A stretch of DNA of 57,442 nucleotides, from contig NZ_JARQXB010000017.1 in the NCBI RefSeq assembly GCF_029543105.1, forward strand, positions 1-57,442, given 5' to 3'. Below are positions 29,656-46,309 of the stretch, piece after piece (positions within the stretch are counted from its first letter, which is position 1; every line of letters begins with the position of its first letter). The notes beneath the pieces were generated by a model. The model made no database searches. It had not been told where the DNA came from and saw only the letters and a list, made by a program, of their open reading frames with translations. The stretch is from Stenotrophomonas sp. HITSZ_GD. GTDB taxonomy: Bacteria > Pseudomonadota > Gammaproteobacteria > Xanthomonadales > Xanthomonadaceae. A program made the position numbers and the translations under genes.

Positions 29656-30097
29656 TCGAGAAGCCACCGGTTGAGAAGGTGGCGGAATGATCTGAATCGC
29701 GTCTTTGGGGATATATGAGAAAAATCGCACCGAAGCGCGTGCGTCTGCCTGGATGCCGAGCGGCACCGCGCGGGGCCCGCTGGAGATGCCTGGCAAATCC
29801 TTTGCGGAACAAGCAATTGCAAGCGGCGCCAGGCCACTTTATCGGGGTGTGCGGGCCGCCCCGCTGTCAAGCAAAACTTTGACGCAGTCGCGTTGGTTCA
29901 GCGATTCCTGAGAAATTTCTAATGCGGCGAGCGGGCGCGTCGAAAGTGAATCCCCGGAACTGCGCACCGCCATTCAGCGGTAGAGCGCAGAGACGAGGCG
30001 CCGCCGTGCATGGATCGGGCTTGGGCCGCGCCCGTTGGGTGCGCATGGGCCGACCACGTGCCCGCGGCGCATCCGATCGCGTAACCTTGCAGCCCTG
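29656..30097. other. Gene-free stretch upstream of the OmpA-like gene
   Basis: A 442-base gap between divergent transcription units. The first 80 bases are AT-richer (GGGGATATATGAGAAAAATCGC near 29707-29728) and are a likely promoter region for the ESPR gene. I see no convincing coding region; short frames here lack family similarity. Confidence 0.5.
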
Positions 30098-30892
30098 ATG
30101 ACCACCCCACCTGCCCTGCGCACCGTCCACGCCACCCGCTACGTCACGCCCTTGCGCGAAGGCGGCTCGCTCCCCGCCGTGATCGAGGCCGACGACGACG
30201 GCCTGTACGTGATGAAATTCCGTGGCGCCGGCCAGGGCCCCAAGGCGCTGGTGGCTGAGCTGATTTCCGGTGAGCTGGCACGCGCGCTAGGGCTACCGAT
30301 GCCCGAACTGGTCTTCGCCGAACTCGACCGCGAGTTCGCGCGCACCGAACCGGACCCGGAGATCCAGGACCTGATCCGCGCCAGCGAGGGCCTCAACCTC
30401 GCCATCGACTACCTGCCCGGGGCGATCAACTACGACCCGGCGGCCATGCGACCGGATGCGGCGCTGGCCTCGCGTATCGTGTGGTTCGATGCCTGCATCT
30501 CCAACGTGGACCGCACCACCCGCAACACCAACCTGATGGTGTGGCACGGCAAGCTGTACCTGATCGACCACGGCGCCTCGCTGTATTTCCACCACGACTG
30601 GGCCAGCGCGGGCGATGCGGCCGCCAAGCCGTTCGCGATGATCCGCGACCACGTGCTGCTGCCCTTCGCCAGCGACATCGCCGGTGCCGACGCGGAACTG
30701 GCGCCCAGGCTCGATCTGGAAACGCTGCGCGCCATCGTGGACCAGGTGCCCGACGCATGGCTGCTGCCCGATCCCGCCTTCGCCGACGTGGCGGCGCAGC
30801 GCCAGGCTTATGTCGACCATCTGCAGCAACGCCTGGCGCAACGCCGGGTGTTCGTCGAGGAGGCGCTCCGTGCCCACGCCGCACACGTATGA
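30098..30892 (+). CDS. HipA-like kinase (HipA_2 family)
   Basis: A 264-residue kinase-fold protein, much shorter than HipA (about 440), lacking the N-terminal HipA subdomain. Kinase hallmarks are intact: ATP-binding Lys40 in YVMKFRGAGQG, catalytic Asp138 in SNVDRTTRNTNLMV (with Asn143 and Asn145), and metal-binding Asp157 in YLIDHGASL. These match the HipA active-site order. Its end overlaps the DUF3037 gene by 23 bases. There is no HipB-type helix-turn-helix antitoxin nearby. The HipA_2-DUF3037 pairing recurs in bacteria but its role is not established. Substrate unknown. Confidence 0.85.
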   Translation: MTTPPALRTVHATRYVTPLREGGSLPAVIEADDDGLYVMKFRGAGQGPKALVAELISGELARALGLPMPELVFAELDREFARTEPDPEIQDLIRASEGLNLAIDYLPGAINYDPAAMRPDAALASRIVWFDACISNVDRTTRNTNLMVWHGKLYLIDHGASLYFHHDWASAGDAAAKPFAMIRDHVLLPFASDIAGADAELAPRLDLETLRAIVDQVPDAWLLPDPAFADVAAQRQAYVDHLQQRLAQRRVFVEEALRAHAAHV

Positions 30893-31262
30893 CTATGCGG
30901 TCATCCGCGTGGTGCCGCGGGTGGAGCGCGAGGAATTCATCAACGTCGGGGTGATCGTCTCCTGCCCGACGGCGCGCCATCTGGAAGCGCGCATCGAGCT
31001 GGACGAAGCCCGCCTGCGCGCGTTCGCGCCGGGCCTGGACATCGACGCACTGCGCCCGTACCTGGACGCCATCGTGGCGATCTGCAAGGGCGATGCCGAG
31101 GCCGGCCCAATCGCAGCGCTGCCGCCGCGCGCGCGCTTCCACTGGTTGACCGCCAAGCGCAGTTCCATCGTGCAGGTCTCGCCGGCGCACGTGGGCCGCA
31201 CCACGCAGCCCGAGCGCATCGTCGAACACCTCATGCAGCGCATGGTCCGCCTGCCGGGCTGA
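30870..31262 (+). CDS. DUF3037-family protein
   Basis: A 130-residue protein of the DUF3037 family, starting TYDYAVIRVVPRVEREEFINVGVIVSCP with the family tail HVGRTTQPERIVEHLMQRMVRL. The GTG start at 30870 has GGAGG 8 bases upstream, inside the end of the HipA-like gene, which argues for translational coupling. The residues R, E, FINVGV and the small Arg/Lys-rich C-terminus are conserved in the family. Its partnership with the upstream kinase suggests a substrate or regulator, but this is inference. Confidence 0.85.
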   Translation: MPTPHTYDYAVIRVVPRVEREEFINVGVIVSCPTARHLEARIELDEARLRAFAPGLDIDALRPYLDAIVAICKGDAEAGPIAALPPRARFHWLTAKRSSIVQVSPAHVGRTTQPERIVEHLMQRMVRLPG

Positions 31263-31313
31263 TCCCCGGCGTGGCGGCCTGGGAGGCGCGGCCCGCGCCG
31301 CGCCCTGTGGCCC

Positions 31314-33698
31314 TCAGCCTTCCGGCCCGAACGAGGGCGGCACGTCGCCACCGCCCCACTGCGTGTTCTCCGCGGTGCCCAGCGTGAACTCCAGCGTGCC
31401 GCCGCGCGAGATGAAATCCGCCGGCAGCCATGTCTTGTCGGTCTGCCGGCCATCCACCTGCAGCGACTGCACATAGGGCGCGTCCATCGCCGCGCCGCGC
31501 GCGTCGATCTCGATCCGCGCCCCCGGGCGCGCGATCACCGCATGCGGGAACAGCGGGCTGCCGACCACCAGTTCCGCGCGCCCCGGATACAGCGGATAAA
31601 GCCCCAGCGCCGACCACACGTACCACGAGGACATCTGCCCCAGGTCGTCGTTGCCGGAGATGCCTTCCGGGGTGTTCGTCCATATCTGCCGCATCGCCGC
31701 GCGCACCGTGGCCTGCGTCTTCCACGGCTGGCCGACGAAATGGTAGAGCCACGGCGACGCGATGGACGGCTCGTTGTCCAGTTCGGCATGCAGCGGACCG
31801 GCGTTTGTCACCGCCCAGCGGCCATCGGGATGGCGGAAGAAGGCATCGAGCCGCTGCGTCGCCTGCGCGCGCCCACCGAGCTTGTCGATCAGCCCCGCGG
31901 GGTCGAACGGCACCATCCACAGGTACTGCGCGCCGCTGCCCTCGACGAACTCCTCGTCCGAGGCTGGATCGAACGCCGGCCAGCTGCCATCGGCCCGCCG
32001 CGGCTGCAGGTAGCCGCCCTGCGCGGTCGCCTGCGGGTTGAACAGGTGCCGCCAGCCCCCCGAGCGCGCACGGAACTGCCGGGCACCCTCGCGGTCTCCG
32101 GCCGCCAGCGCCAGTTCGGCCAGGCCGAAATCGGCGGCCGCCAGTTCCAGCGTGTCCGAGGCCGATCCCCACCCCGGCGCGCCGACGGGCATGTAGCCCA
32201 GCCGCAACCAGGCATCCAGCCCCGGGCGCTGGCCCACGCACAGCACCGGACAGCCCTTGCGGCTGAGGTCCTTGTCCGTGGGCACGGTGGCGGCGCGCTT
32301 GAGCGAGGCGTAAGCGCGCGCCAGGTCGAAATCGCGCCCGCCGAACGCGTGGATCGCGGCCAGCGACGGCGGCGAAGGATCGCCGTTCATCACCCCCGTG
32401 GCGCCGGTCAGGTGCGTCCAGCGATCCCACACGCCGCCGTTCTGCTCGGCCTGGTTGAGCAGCGACTGCGCGATGTCCGAGCCGACCTGGGGCTGCAGCA
32501 ACGTCACCAGCTGCAGCTGCGAGCGGTACACATCCCAACCGGAATAGTTCGCGTACTGCGCCCGCTGCCTGCGCGCGAGGCGATGCACGGCGCCATCGAA
32601 ACCACGGTAGCGCCCATCGGCGTCGCTGTAGAGGTTCGGCGCGAGCAAGGCGTGGTAGAGCGCGGTGTAGAACACCGTGCGCTCGTCCGGCGTGCCACCC
32701 TCCACGCGGATGCGCCCGAGCAACGCGTTCCAGGCGCCGCGCGCGGCGGCCTGGGTCGCCTCCAGCGAGGTGCTGTCCGGGCTTTCCCGGCGCAGGTTCG
32801 CGCGCGCGCCGGCTTCGTCCACGTAGGACACGCCGATGCGCACGTTGACCGTCGCTCCTTCCGCGAAAACGATCCACCCGCCCGCGCCGCGGCCGGCCGG
32901 CGGATGGCCGCGCGTACCGTAGGTGGTGCCGCCCTCGCCTTCCCTCGCGCCGGCTTGCACGGCATCGTCCCGCCACGTGCCGCCGGCCTGGAAGGGCTGG
33001 TCGAACTGGGCCACGAAGTGCAGCGTGTAGTAGCTCTCGCGCCGGTCCTCGGCCAGATAACCGCAGAAGTTGCCGCTGGTCACCGAGCCGCTCACCGTGC
33101 GCGTGGCCGGATCGATGCGGATCGTCGAAGCACTGCTGCCGACCTCGCTGTCGGAAGTGCGCAGCAGCAGGTTGGCCGGCTTGTCGGCCGGAAACACGAA
33201 GCGGCCCACCGCGGTGCGTTCGGTGGCGCCCAGCGACACCGCCACGCCGTTGTCCAGGGCGACGGCGTAGGCGCCCGGGCTGGCGCGCTCCTTGGCGTGG
33301 TCGAGCAGGCTGGCGTACATCAGCCCGGCCTCCACCGACGAGGGCGAGGTGGTCACCGGCACCGTCACCGGCATCAACGGGATGTCGCCGCTGGCGCCCG
33401 CGCAGCCACTGCCCGAGACGCGGGTGAGGCTGAAGCCGCGCACCCCGTTGCCGCGCCATTCATAGCCGCCCGGCGCGGCGATGGGAAAGCGCTTGCCCGG
33501 CAGCGGCGTCATTTCCGGGCTGAAGGCGACCAGGCCGAAGGGCATCGTCGCGCCCGGATAAACGTTGCCGCCATGGGTGGTGCCGATGAACGGATTGACC
33601 TCGGCGGCGAGGTCAGGCCCTGCGATGGGCGCGCCCGCCCACAGCGAACCGGCGGTCAGCAGCACACAGGTGGCCAGCAGCACGGGACGGACGATCAT
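31314..33698 (-). CDS. Glycoside hydrolase family 92 alpha-1,2-mannosidase
   Basis: A secreted glycosidase of 794 residues; GH92 enzymes remove alpha-mannose from N-glycans or mannans with calcium. The signal peptide MIVRPVLLATCVLLTAGSLWAGA is followed by the N-terminal beta-sandwich (VNPFIGTTHGGNVYPGATMPFGLVAFSPEM) and the catalytic (alpha/alpha)6 barrel. Conserved core motifs include GSGAQYLWMVPFDPAGLIDKLGG and GNDDLGQMSSWYVWSALGLYPLYPG. The ATG at 33698 is preceded by GAGGGGAG. It lies 118 bases downstream of the glucose dehydrogenase gene, suggesting joint sugar processing. Confidence 0.95.
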   Translation of the reverse strand: MIVRPVLLATCVLLTAGSLWAGAPIAGPDLAAEVNPFIGTTHGGNVYPGATMPFGLVAFSPEMTPLPGKRFPIAAPGGYEWRGNGVRGFSLTRVSGSGCAGASGDIPLMPVTVPVTTSPSSVEAGLMYASLLDHAKERASPGAYAVALDNGVAVSLGATERTAVGRFVFPADKPANLLLRTSDSEVGSSASTIRIDPATRTVSGSVTSGNFCGYLAEDRRESYYTLHFVAQFDQPFQAGGTWRDDAVQAGAREGEGGTTYGTRGHPPAGRGAGGWIVFAEGATVNVRIGVSYVDEAGARANLRRESPDSTSLEATQAAARGAWNALLGRIRVEGGTPDERTVFYTALYHALLAPNLYSDADGRYRGFDGAVHRLARRQRAQYANYSGWDVYRSQLQLVTLLQPQVGSDIAQSLLNQAEQNGGVWDRWTHLTGATGVMNGDPSPPSLAAIHAFGGRDFDLARAYASLKRAATVPTDKDLSRKGCPVLCVGQRPGLDAWLRLGYMPVGAPGWGSASDTLELAAADFGLAELALAAGDREGARQFRARSGGWRHLFNPQATAQGGYLQPRRADGSWPAFDPASDEEFVEGSGAQYLWMVPFDPAGLIDKLGGRAQATQRLDAFFRHPDGRWAVTNAGPLHAELDNEPSIASPWLYHFVGQPWKTQATVRAAMRQIWTNTPEGISGNDDLGQMSSWYVWSALGLYPLYPGRAELVVGSPLFPHAVIARPGARIEIDARGAAMDAPYVQSLQVDGRQTDKTWLPADFISRGGTLEFTLGTAENTQWGGGDVPPSFGPEG

Positions 33699-33777
33699 CG
33701 GGCACTCCCCTCGTTGGATCGCCCATGGTGGCCATTTGGATCGTTCCAACGCATGGGACAGAAGTCCCGGTCCTGCC

Positions 33778-33807
33778 GCCCGGATGCGCGTTGGCACGCA
33801 TCCGGGC
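33778..33807 (-). other. Hairpin between gcd and the GH92 gene
   Basis: An 11-bp stem, GCCCGGATGCG (33778-33788) with CGCATCCGGGC (33797-33807), sits 10 bases past the gcd stop on the minus strand. There is no T tract after it, so it is probably an mRNA-stabilising or partial terminator structure. Confidence 0.55.
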
Positions 33808-33816
33808 GACGGGCGC

Positions 33817-36339
33817 TCACGGCGCGCTCGCCAGCGCGTAGGCGATCACGTAGTCGCCCTTCGGCGTCTCCATGAAGTGGTGGCCGCCGGCCATGATGAC
33901 CAGGTACTGGCGGCCGCCGATCTCGTAGGTCATCGGCGTGGCCTGCCCGCCGGCCGGCAGCTTGGCGTGCCAGACGGTTTCACCCGTGCGCAGGTCGATC
34001 GCGCGGATCAGGTCGTCGGTCGCCGCGGCGATGAAGATCAACCCGCCAGCAGTCACCACCGCGCCGCCGTTGTTCGGCGTGCCGATCTCGATTGGCAGGC
34101 CCGAGCGGATGCCGAACGGCCCGTTGCCGCGAGCGCTGCCGAACGGGCGGTCCCACAGCGTGCGGCCGGTCTTGAGGTCGATGGCGCGGATGCCGCCATA
34201 CGGCGGTTGCTTGCACAGCAGCCCGGTGAACGGCAGGCGCCAGCCGGCGTTGACGTTGATCGCATACGGCGTGCCCACCTGCGGATCGCCCGCGCCCTCC
34301 GCACCGCCCATATCCCCGCGCACGTCCTCGCGCGGCGCCCAGCCGAGCTTGTCGGCCTTGGCGCGCGGCACCAGCAGGTTGTAGTTCGGCATGTCGTTGT
34401 AGTTGGCCACGATCACGCCGCGGCGCGGGTCCAGCGCCACGCTGCCCCAGTCCGAACCGCCGTTGTAGCCGGGGTATTCGATCGAATGACGCTCGCTTTC
34501 CGGGGGCGTGTAGAAGCCCTGGTAGCTGGCGCGGCGGAACTGGATGCGGCACACCAGCTGGTCGATCGGGGTGATGCCCCACATGTCGCGTTCGGTGAGG
34601 TCGGGCTTGCGCAGCGTGTGGTACAGCGAGAAGCGCTGCGTCGGCGAGCGCTGTTCCGGTTCCACGCCACCCTTGGGCACCGCGCGTTCCTCGGCGGCGG
34701 TGAGCAGCTGGCCGGTACGGCGGTCGAGCACGTACATGTCGCCCTGCTTGCTCGGCAGCAGGATGGCTTTCACCGCACCGTGATCGGTGGGGAAATCGAG
34801 CAGCGTGGCCTGCGAGCCGAGGTCGTAGTCCCACACGTCCTTGCGCACGGCCTGGAAATGCCACGCGGGCTTGCCGGTGGTCACGTCGATGGCGACCAGC
34901 GAGGTCGCGTATTCGTTCTGCGTGGGCGTGCGCGAGCCGCTCCAGTAGTCGGCGGCCGAGTTGCCCATCGGCAGGTAGACCAGGCCGAGCTCGTCGTCGC
35001 CGGTGGCGGTGGTCCACATGTTCGGCGTGCCGCGCGCCCAGGTCTGCCCGGCCGGCGGCGCGCCGGTCCAGTCCGGGTGTTCCATGTCCCAGGCCCAGCG
35101 CAGCTGGCCGGTGATGGCGTCATAGCCCTGGATCACGCCGGAGGGCGCGTCGCGGCGCTGGCCATCGAGCACCTGGTGGCCGGTGACGACCACCCCGCGC
35201 ACGATCGCCGGCGGCGAGGTGATCGAGATGTAGCCCGGCCACGTCTTGCCCATGCCCACGGTGATGTCGACCTGGCCATGGTCGCCGAAGCCGCTGCAGG
35301 GCTTGCCGGTGTCGGCATCCACGGCGATCAGGCGCGCGTCGAGCGTGCCTTCGATGATGCGGCGGCGGCAATCGGCCAGCTCACCGCCGGGCGCGGCCGG
35401 CGTGGCGCTGGCGGTGGCCTGCACCGGGCTCGCCGAGGCCGGGCCGACGCTGGCCGGCGCCGCCGCGGCATTCGCGGCCAGCGTCGTGGCAATCGGCGCC
35501 TCGAAGTAGGACACGCCACGGCAGGCGGCGGTGTACGGAATCGCCTTGTCCGGCACCTTGGGATCGTAGCGCCAGCGCTCGTGGCCGGTATTGGCATCGA
35601 GCGCGATCAGCTGGTTGCGCGCGGTGCACAGGTAGAGCGTGTCGCCGATCTTCAGCGGCGTGGTCTCCGCGCCCCAGCGCTCGTCCGGCACATCGCCCGT
35701 GCGGAACGTCCATGCTTCGCGCAACTGCTTCACGTTGTCGCGATTGATCTGCTTGAGCGGCGAGTAACGTTGGGCGGCATTGCTGCGGCCATAGGCGGTC
35801 CAGTCGCCGTCGGCGGGCTGGTCGGTGATCGAACTGGCCAGCGGCGAAGTGACCGCCAGCGCGGCGGCCGCCTCGGCCGGGAACGCGCCTTCGGCCATCG
35901 TCACGCCATGCGGCACGAAGGCCAGCGCGAACGCGACCACGAACACCATCGCCAGCGCACCGGCGATGCCGCGCGACACGCCGCGCGCCACCGGGCGTTG
36001 CAGGCGCGGCAGCAGCAGCGCCAGGCAGAAGCCCAATGCCGTGAGCAGCCCCAGGCGCGGCACCCAACGCCAGTATTGGCTACCCGATTCCCACCACGTC
36101 CACAGCACGGTGGCGACGAACACCAGGAAGAAACACGCGGCGCCGGCATTCTTGCCGCGCCATAGCCACAGGCCGGACAGCAACAGCCCCACGCCGGCGA
36201 GCAGGTAGTACCAGGAGCCACCGAGGGTGGCGAGCCAGCCGCCGCCGGCGATGAAGACGATCGCCAGCAGCAGCACGAAAATCGAGAACAGCGACAGCGG
36301 CCAGGAACGGCCGCGATCGGCGACAGGGGTTGCGGACAT
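33817..36339 (-). CDS. gcd: Membrane-bound PQQ-dependent glucose (quinate/shikimate-type) dehydrogenase
   Basis: An inner-membrane quinoprotein of 840 residues that oxidises aldoses in the periplasm and feeds electrons to ubiquinone. Five hydrophobic segments lie within the first 150 residues. The eight-bladed PQQ propeller follows (DWTAYGRSNAAQRYSPLKQINRDNVKQL, AWTFRTGD, and C-terminal LIFIAAATDDLIRAIDLRTGETVW with a final GGRQYLVIMAGGHH). An Ala/Pro-rich insertion sits near residue 300. The ATG at 36339 has AAGGAG 6 bases ahead and is preferred over a GTG 15 bases upstream. PQQ synthesis genes are not in the window. Glucose is the likeliest substrate; quinate is an alternative. Confidence 0.93.
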   Translation of the reverse strand: MSATPVADRGRSWPLSLFSIFVLLLAIVFIAGGGWLATLGGSWYYLLAGVGLLLSGLWLWRGKNAGAACFFLVFVATVLWTWWESGSQYWRWVPRLGLLTALGFCLALLLPRLQRPVARGVSRGIAGALAMVFVVAFALAFVPHGVTMAEGAFPAEAAAALAVTSPLASSITDQPADGDWTAYGRSNAAQRYSPLKQINRDNVKQLREAWTFRTGDVPDERWGAETTPLKIGDTLYLCTARNQLIALDANTGHERWRYDPKVPDKAIPYTAACRGVSYFEAPIATTLAANAAAAPASVGPASASPVQATASATPAAPGGELADCRRRIIEGTLDARLIAVDADTGKPCSGFGDHGQVDITVGMGKTWPGYISITSPPAIVRGVVVTGHQVLDGQRRDAPSGVIQGYDAITGQLRWAWDMEHPDWTGAPPAGQTWARGTPNMWTTATGDDELGLVYLPMGNSAADYWSGSRTPTQNEYATSLVAIDVTTGKPAWHFQAVRKDVWDYDLGSQATLLDFPTDHGAVKAILLPSKQGDMYVLDRRTGQLLTAAEERAVPKGGVEPEQRSPTQRFSLYHTLRKPDLTERDMWGITPIDQLVCRIQFRRASYQGFYTPPESERHSIEYPGYNGGSDWGSVALDPRRGVIVANYNDMPNYNLLVPRAKADKLGWAPREDVRGDMGGAEGAGDPQVGTPYAINVNAGWRLPFTGLLCKQPPYGGIRAIDLKTGRTLWDRPFGSARGNGPFGIRSGLPIEIGTPNNGGAVVTAGGLIFIAAATDDLIRAIDLRTGETVWHAKLPAGGQATPMTYEIGGRQYLVIMAGGHHFMETPKGDYVIAYALASAP

Positions 36340-36614
36340 CACTTTCTCCTTCACTTCCCCGTGAAATACACCGACGCACGCGCCGGCACCGCGCGCAGTT
36401 ATCGCATTGCGGCAGTGAAAGCGATGCGTGCGAAAGGCGGCGCAGGTGGAACGGTAGGTGGCGGCAGACGCAGCACGCGCAGCCGCCCTAGCGTAAGCCC
36501 AGCGGCGCGTGCTTCAGCCGCCATGAGCGAAAGCGCGGCCTGCCGGATCGCGGCGCGCGGCGGACGCCGGGCGCGCGTTTCGGCCCGGCGCACCTTTTGG
36601 CGCTGTGCACAGCA

Positions 36615-36638
36615 AAACGCCGGCTTGCGCCGGCGTTT
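36615..36638 (-). terminator. Rho-independent terminator of gyrA
   Basis: A 10-bp stem, AAACGCCGGC (36615-36624) with GCCGGCGTTT (36629-36638), ends 25 bases past the gyrA stop on the minus strand and is followed there by T residues. Confidence 0.75.
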
Positions 36639-36662
36639 GCTATTCCTGCTCATCGCGGGAGA

Positions 36663-39359
<2,697 letters not shown>

Positions 39360-39442
39360 TCGCTGCCCGTGTCTCGTTCAGTTTGGACGCCGGAAAACCC
39401 GTGCCGCGCGGCCTTGCGCGGGGGCCTTCCTTCAACCCACGG

Positions 39443-39448
39443 ATTGTA
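39443..39448 (-). promoter_or_regulatory. Candidate -10 box of the gyrA promoter
   Basis: On the minus strand TACAAT (in TGATACAATCCG) occurs 84 bases before the gyrA start, in a locally AT-rich segment. A short palindrome CCTTGTTTGGACAAGG lies further upstream. No good -35 box at the right spacing was found. Confidence 0.4.
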
Positions 39449-39527
39449 TCACGAAGGGGGAATTTCGCCTTGTTTGGACAAGGACTTGGCGGGCCGCAGG
39501 GGGCCTTGCGGCCCCGCCCGCCGGCGG

Positions 39528-40586
39528 TCAGCCAAAAGCGGCGCGCATCTTGTCCGGCGTCGGGTTTTCGATCACGCCCCGCTCGGTCACGATGGCGTCG
39601 ATCAGCGTGCCCGGGGTGACGTCGAACACCGGGTTCCAGGCGGCGATGCCCTCGGCCACGGTGCGGGTGCCACCGATGCCGAACAGCTCGCCCGGGTCGC
39701 GCTGCTCGATCTCGATCTGCGCCCCGTCGGCGGTGTCCATGTCCACCGTGGAGGACGGCGCCACCACCATGAACTTGACGCCGTGGTGGCGCGCGGCGAT
39801 CGCCAGCTGGTAGGTGCCGATCTTGTTGGCGGTATCGCCGTTGGCGCAGATGCGGTCCGCGCCGACCACCACCCACTGCACCGCGCCGGTCTTCATCAGG
39901 TGCGAGGCGGCCGAGTCGGCGATCAGGGTGGCGTCGATGCCGTCCTGCTGCAGCTCCCACACCGTCAGGCGCGCGCCCTGCAGCCATGGCCGGGTTTCCC
40001 CGGCGAACACGCGGCCGATGCGGCCCTGGGCCATGCCGGCGCGAATCACGCCCAGCGCGGTGCCGAAGCCGGCGGTCGCCAGCGAGCCGGTATTGCAGTG
40101 GGTCAGCACGCCGCTGCCCGGGGCGATCAACCCTGCGCCCAATGCGCCCATGTGGCGGTTGGCGGCCAGGTCCTCGTCGGCGATGGCCTGCGCCTCGCGC
40201 TCCAGCAGCGCGCGCCAATCGCCGCCGGCACCTTCCAGCGCGCGGCGCATGCGCGCCAGCGCCCAGGCCAGGTTCACCGCGGTCGGGCGCGCGGCATTGA
40301 GCCGCTGCAGCGCCGGTTCCAGCTTGCGCGCGGCCTCCTCGCCGTCGCTGGCTTCCAGCGCGCGCGCGGCCAGCACCACGCCCCAGGCCGCGGCGATGCC
40401 GATCGCCGGCGCACCGCGCACGGCCAGCGCGTGGATGGCGTGGGCCACCTCGTCGCTGTCGTGGCAGTGCACGTGCTCCACGACGAAGGGCAGCTTGCGC
40501 TGGTCGAGCAGTTCGAGCAGTTCGCCCGTCCACAGGATCGGGCGGATGTGGTCGTAGCGGGCGTAGTCGATGGCGGTGTCGTTCAT
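39528..40586 (-). CDS. mtnA: S-methyl-5-thioribose-1-phosphate isomerase
   Basis: Methionine salvage enzyme that turns methylthioribose-1-phosphate into methylthioribulose-1-phosphate. The 352-residue protein has the eIF2B-like fold with [42 protein letters not shown] (as THCNTGSLA), the catalytic region around Cys in that motif, and [39 protein letters not shown]. It ends [17 protein letters not shown]. Other mtn genes are not in the window. It is a same-strand neighbour of gyrA and the DUF3011 gene. Confidence 0.97.
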   Translation of the reverse strand: MNDTAIDYARYDHIRPILWTGELLELLDQRKLPFVVEHVHCHDSDEVAHAIHALAVRGAPAIGIAAAWGVVLAARALEASDGEEAARKLEPALQRLNAARPTAVNLAWALARMRRALEGAGGDWRALLEREAQAIADEDLAANRHMGALGAGLIAPGSGVLTHCNTGSLATAGFGTALGVIRAGMAQGRIGRVFAGETRPWLQGARLTVWELQQDGIDATLIADSAASHLMKTGAVQWVVVGADRICANGDTANKIGTYQLAIAARHHGVKFMVVAPSSTVDMDTADGAQIEIEQRDPGELFGIGGTRTVAEGIAAWNPVFDVTPGTLIDAIVTERGVIENPTPDKMRAAFG

Positions 40587-40616
40587 CGCCCCATTGTAGC
40601 GCCGGGGGCGAGCGGG

Positions 40617-41336
40617 TCAGTCCACCACGAATTCACCGCGGCAGCCCTGGTCGACCCACACCCCGTCGCGGCTCCAGCCCCAGCTGCTGCCTTCCACGCA
40701 GGCGCTGTTGGACAACTGGCGCTGCAGGTGCGCGGCGCGATCGATGGTGACCCCGCACATGCGCCGGGTCTTGCCCTTGGATTCGCAGGTGATCGCGCGG
40801 GGCATCTCGACGAAACCGCTGCCGTCCTCGGCGCCGAGCTCGAATTCGCCCTCGCAACCGCGCGAGACCCAGATCTCGTTGCGGCGCACGCCCCAGCTGC
40901 GGCCTTCCTTGCAGGGCCACACCGACAGCTGGCGCAGCAACCGCACCGGCGCGCCGCGCAGCATCACCGGGCAGCTGTTCTGGCGGCCGTCCGACTCGCA
41001 GCGCACCACGCGCCGCATCGGCACCTCGCCGACCGGCCGCAGCGCACGGAATTCGCCGCGGCAGCCCAGCGCGACCCAGATGCCGCCCCGCTCGACATCC
41101 CACTCGCTGCCGCGAATGCAGGTGTTGCCGGAGAGCTGGCGCACCAGTTCCACGCCGTAGCGCGTGTCCATCGCACAATGCTCGCGGCCCATGTCGCGCG
41201 ACTCGCAGCGCACCAGCGCATCGGGCGGCGGCGCCTGCGCGGCTACCGGCATGGCGGCCATCGCCAGGACCGGCACGGCGACCCGTGCGGCCAGGCGCCG
41301 CCATGTCCACTCCCGCCGGCGCCCTGCCCCGACCAT
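40617..41336 (-). CDS. Secreted protein with three DUF3011 repeats
   Basis: A 239-residue periplasmic or secreted protein. A signal-like segment (LAARVAVPVLAMAAMPVAAQA) is followed by three tandem repeats of about 65 residues, each with a Cys in xRCES, a Cys after xxHC or NSC, and the pattern W-x-VxxxxIWVxxGCxGEF. These are DUF3011 repeats, of unknown function, often in xanthomonad envelope proteins. Each repeat holds about four Cys, probably disulfide-bonded. The start at 41336 begins MVGAGRRREWTWRRLAARV. It sits between epmA and mtnA on the same strand. Confidence 0.85.
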   Translation of the reverse strand: MVGAGRRREWTWRRLAARVAVPVLAMAAMPVAAQAPPPDALVRCESRDMGREHCAMDTRYGVELVRQLSGNTCIRGSEWDVERGGIWVALGCRGEFRALRPVGEVPMRRVVRCESDGRQNSCPVMLRGAPVRLLRQLSVWPCKEGRSWGVRRNEIWVSRGCEGEFELGAEDGSGFVEMPRAITCESKGKTRRMCGVTIDRAAHLQRQLSNSACVEGSSWGWSRDGVWVDQGCRGEFVVD

Positions 41337-41431
41337 CGCTCGCCCACCCTGCTTGAAGGATTCAGCCACGCATACGGCGTTGGCGGCGCGATCAGACCAT
41401 TCCCGGCGTGAAGAAAGCAATACGAAGGGCC

Positions 41432-46100
<4,669 letters not shown>

Positions 46101-46105
46101 TTTGT

Positions 46106-46137
46106 TGTTCGGCTGTTCGGTTGTTCGGCTGTTCGGT
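46106..46137. repeat. Tandem repeat of an 8-bp unit
   Basis: Four consecutive units of TGTTCGGY (46106-46113, 46114-46121, 46122-46129, 46130-46137), alternating TGTTCGGC and TGTTCGGT, or two copies of a 16-bp unit. It begins 6 bases after the aminotransferase stop and 12 bases before palindromic copy E. Confidence 0.8.
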
Positions 46138-46148
46138 TGGCGTCGCGC

Positions 46149-46262
46149 GGCGTGCGGGGGCGAAGCGCGCTCGGGGGACGCCAAAAACTGCATCCATGCG
46201 GGGCTCGTCAGGCGACATCCATGTCGCCAGACGCCCCCGAGCGCGCTTCGCCCCCGCACGCC
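46149..46262. repeat. Palindromic intergenic element, copy E
   Basis: Outer arms of 28 bp (46149-46176 and 46235-46262) pair perfectly. Inside are GCATCCATGC (46190-46199) and GGCGACATCCATGTCGCC (46211-46228). It has the same orientation as copies A, C and F and lies between the convergent aminotransferase and zipA genes. Confidence 0.9.
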
Positions 46263-46309
46263 CCACGGATTGCCTCGACCGGTGAGTGAAAGCGGATCGC
46301 AGCACGCTG

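Noticed and set aside
29705-29911. A 68-residue plus-strand frame in the gap before the HipA-like gene
   Set aside because: No ribosome site, no recognisable motif and no conserved context.
36399-36653. An 84-residue minus-strand frame between gcd and gyrA
   Set aside because: It is Arg-rich, crosses the gyrA terminator and lacks a ribosome-binding site.
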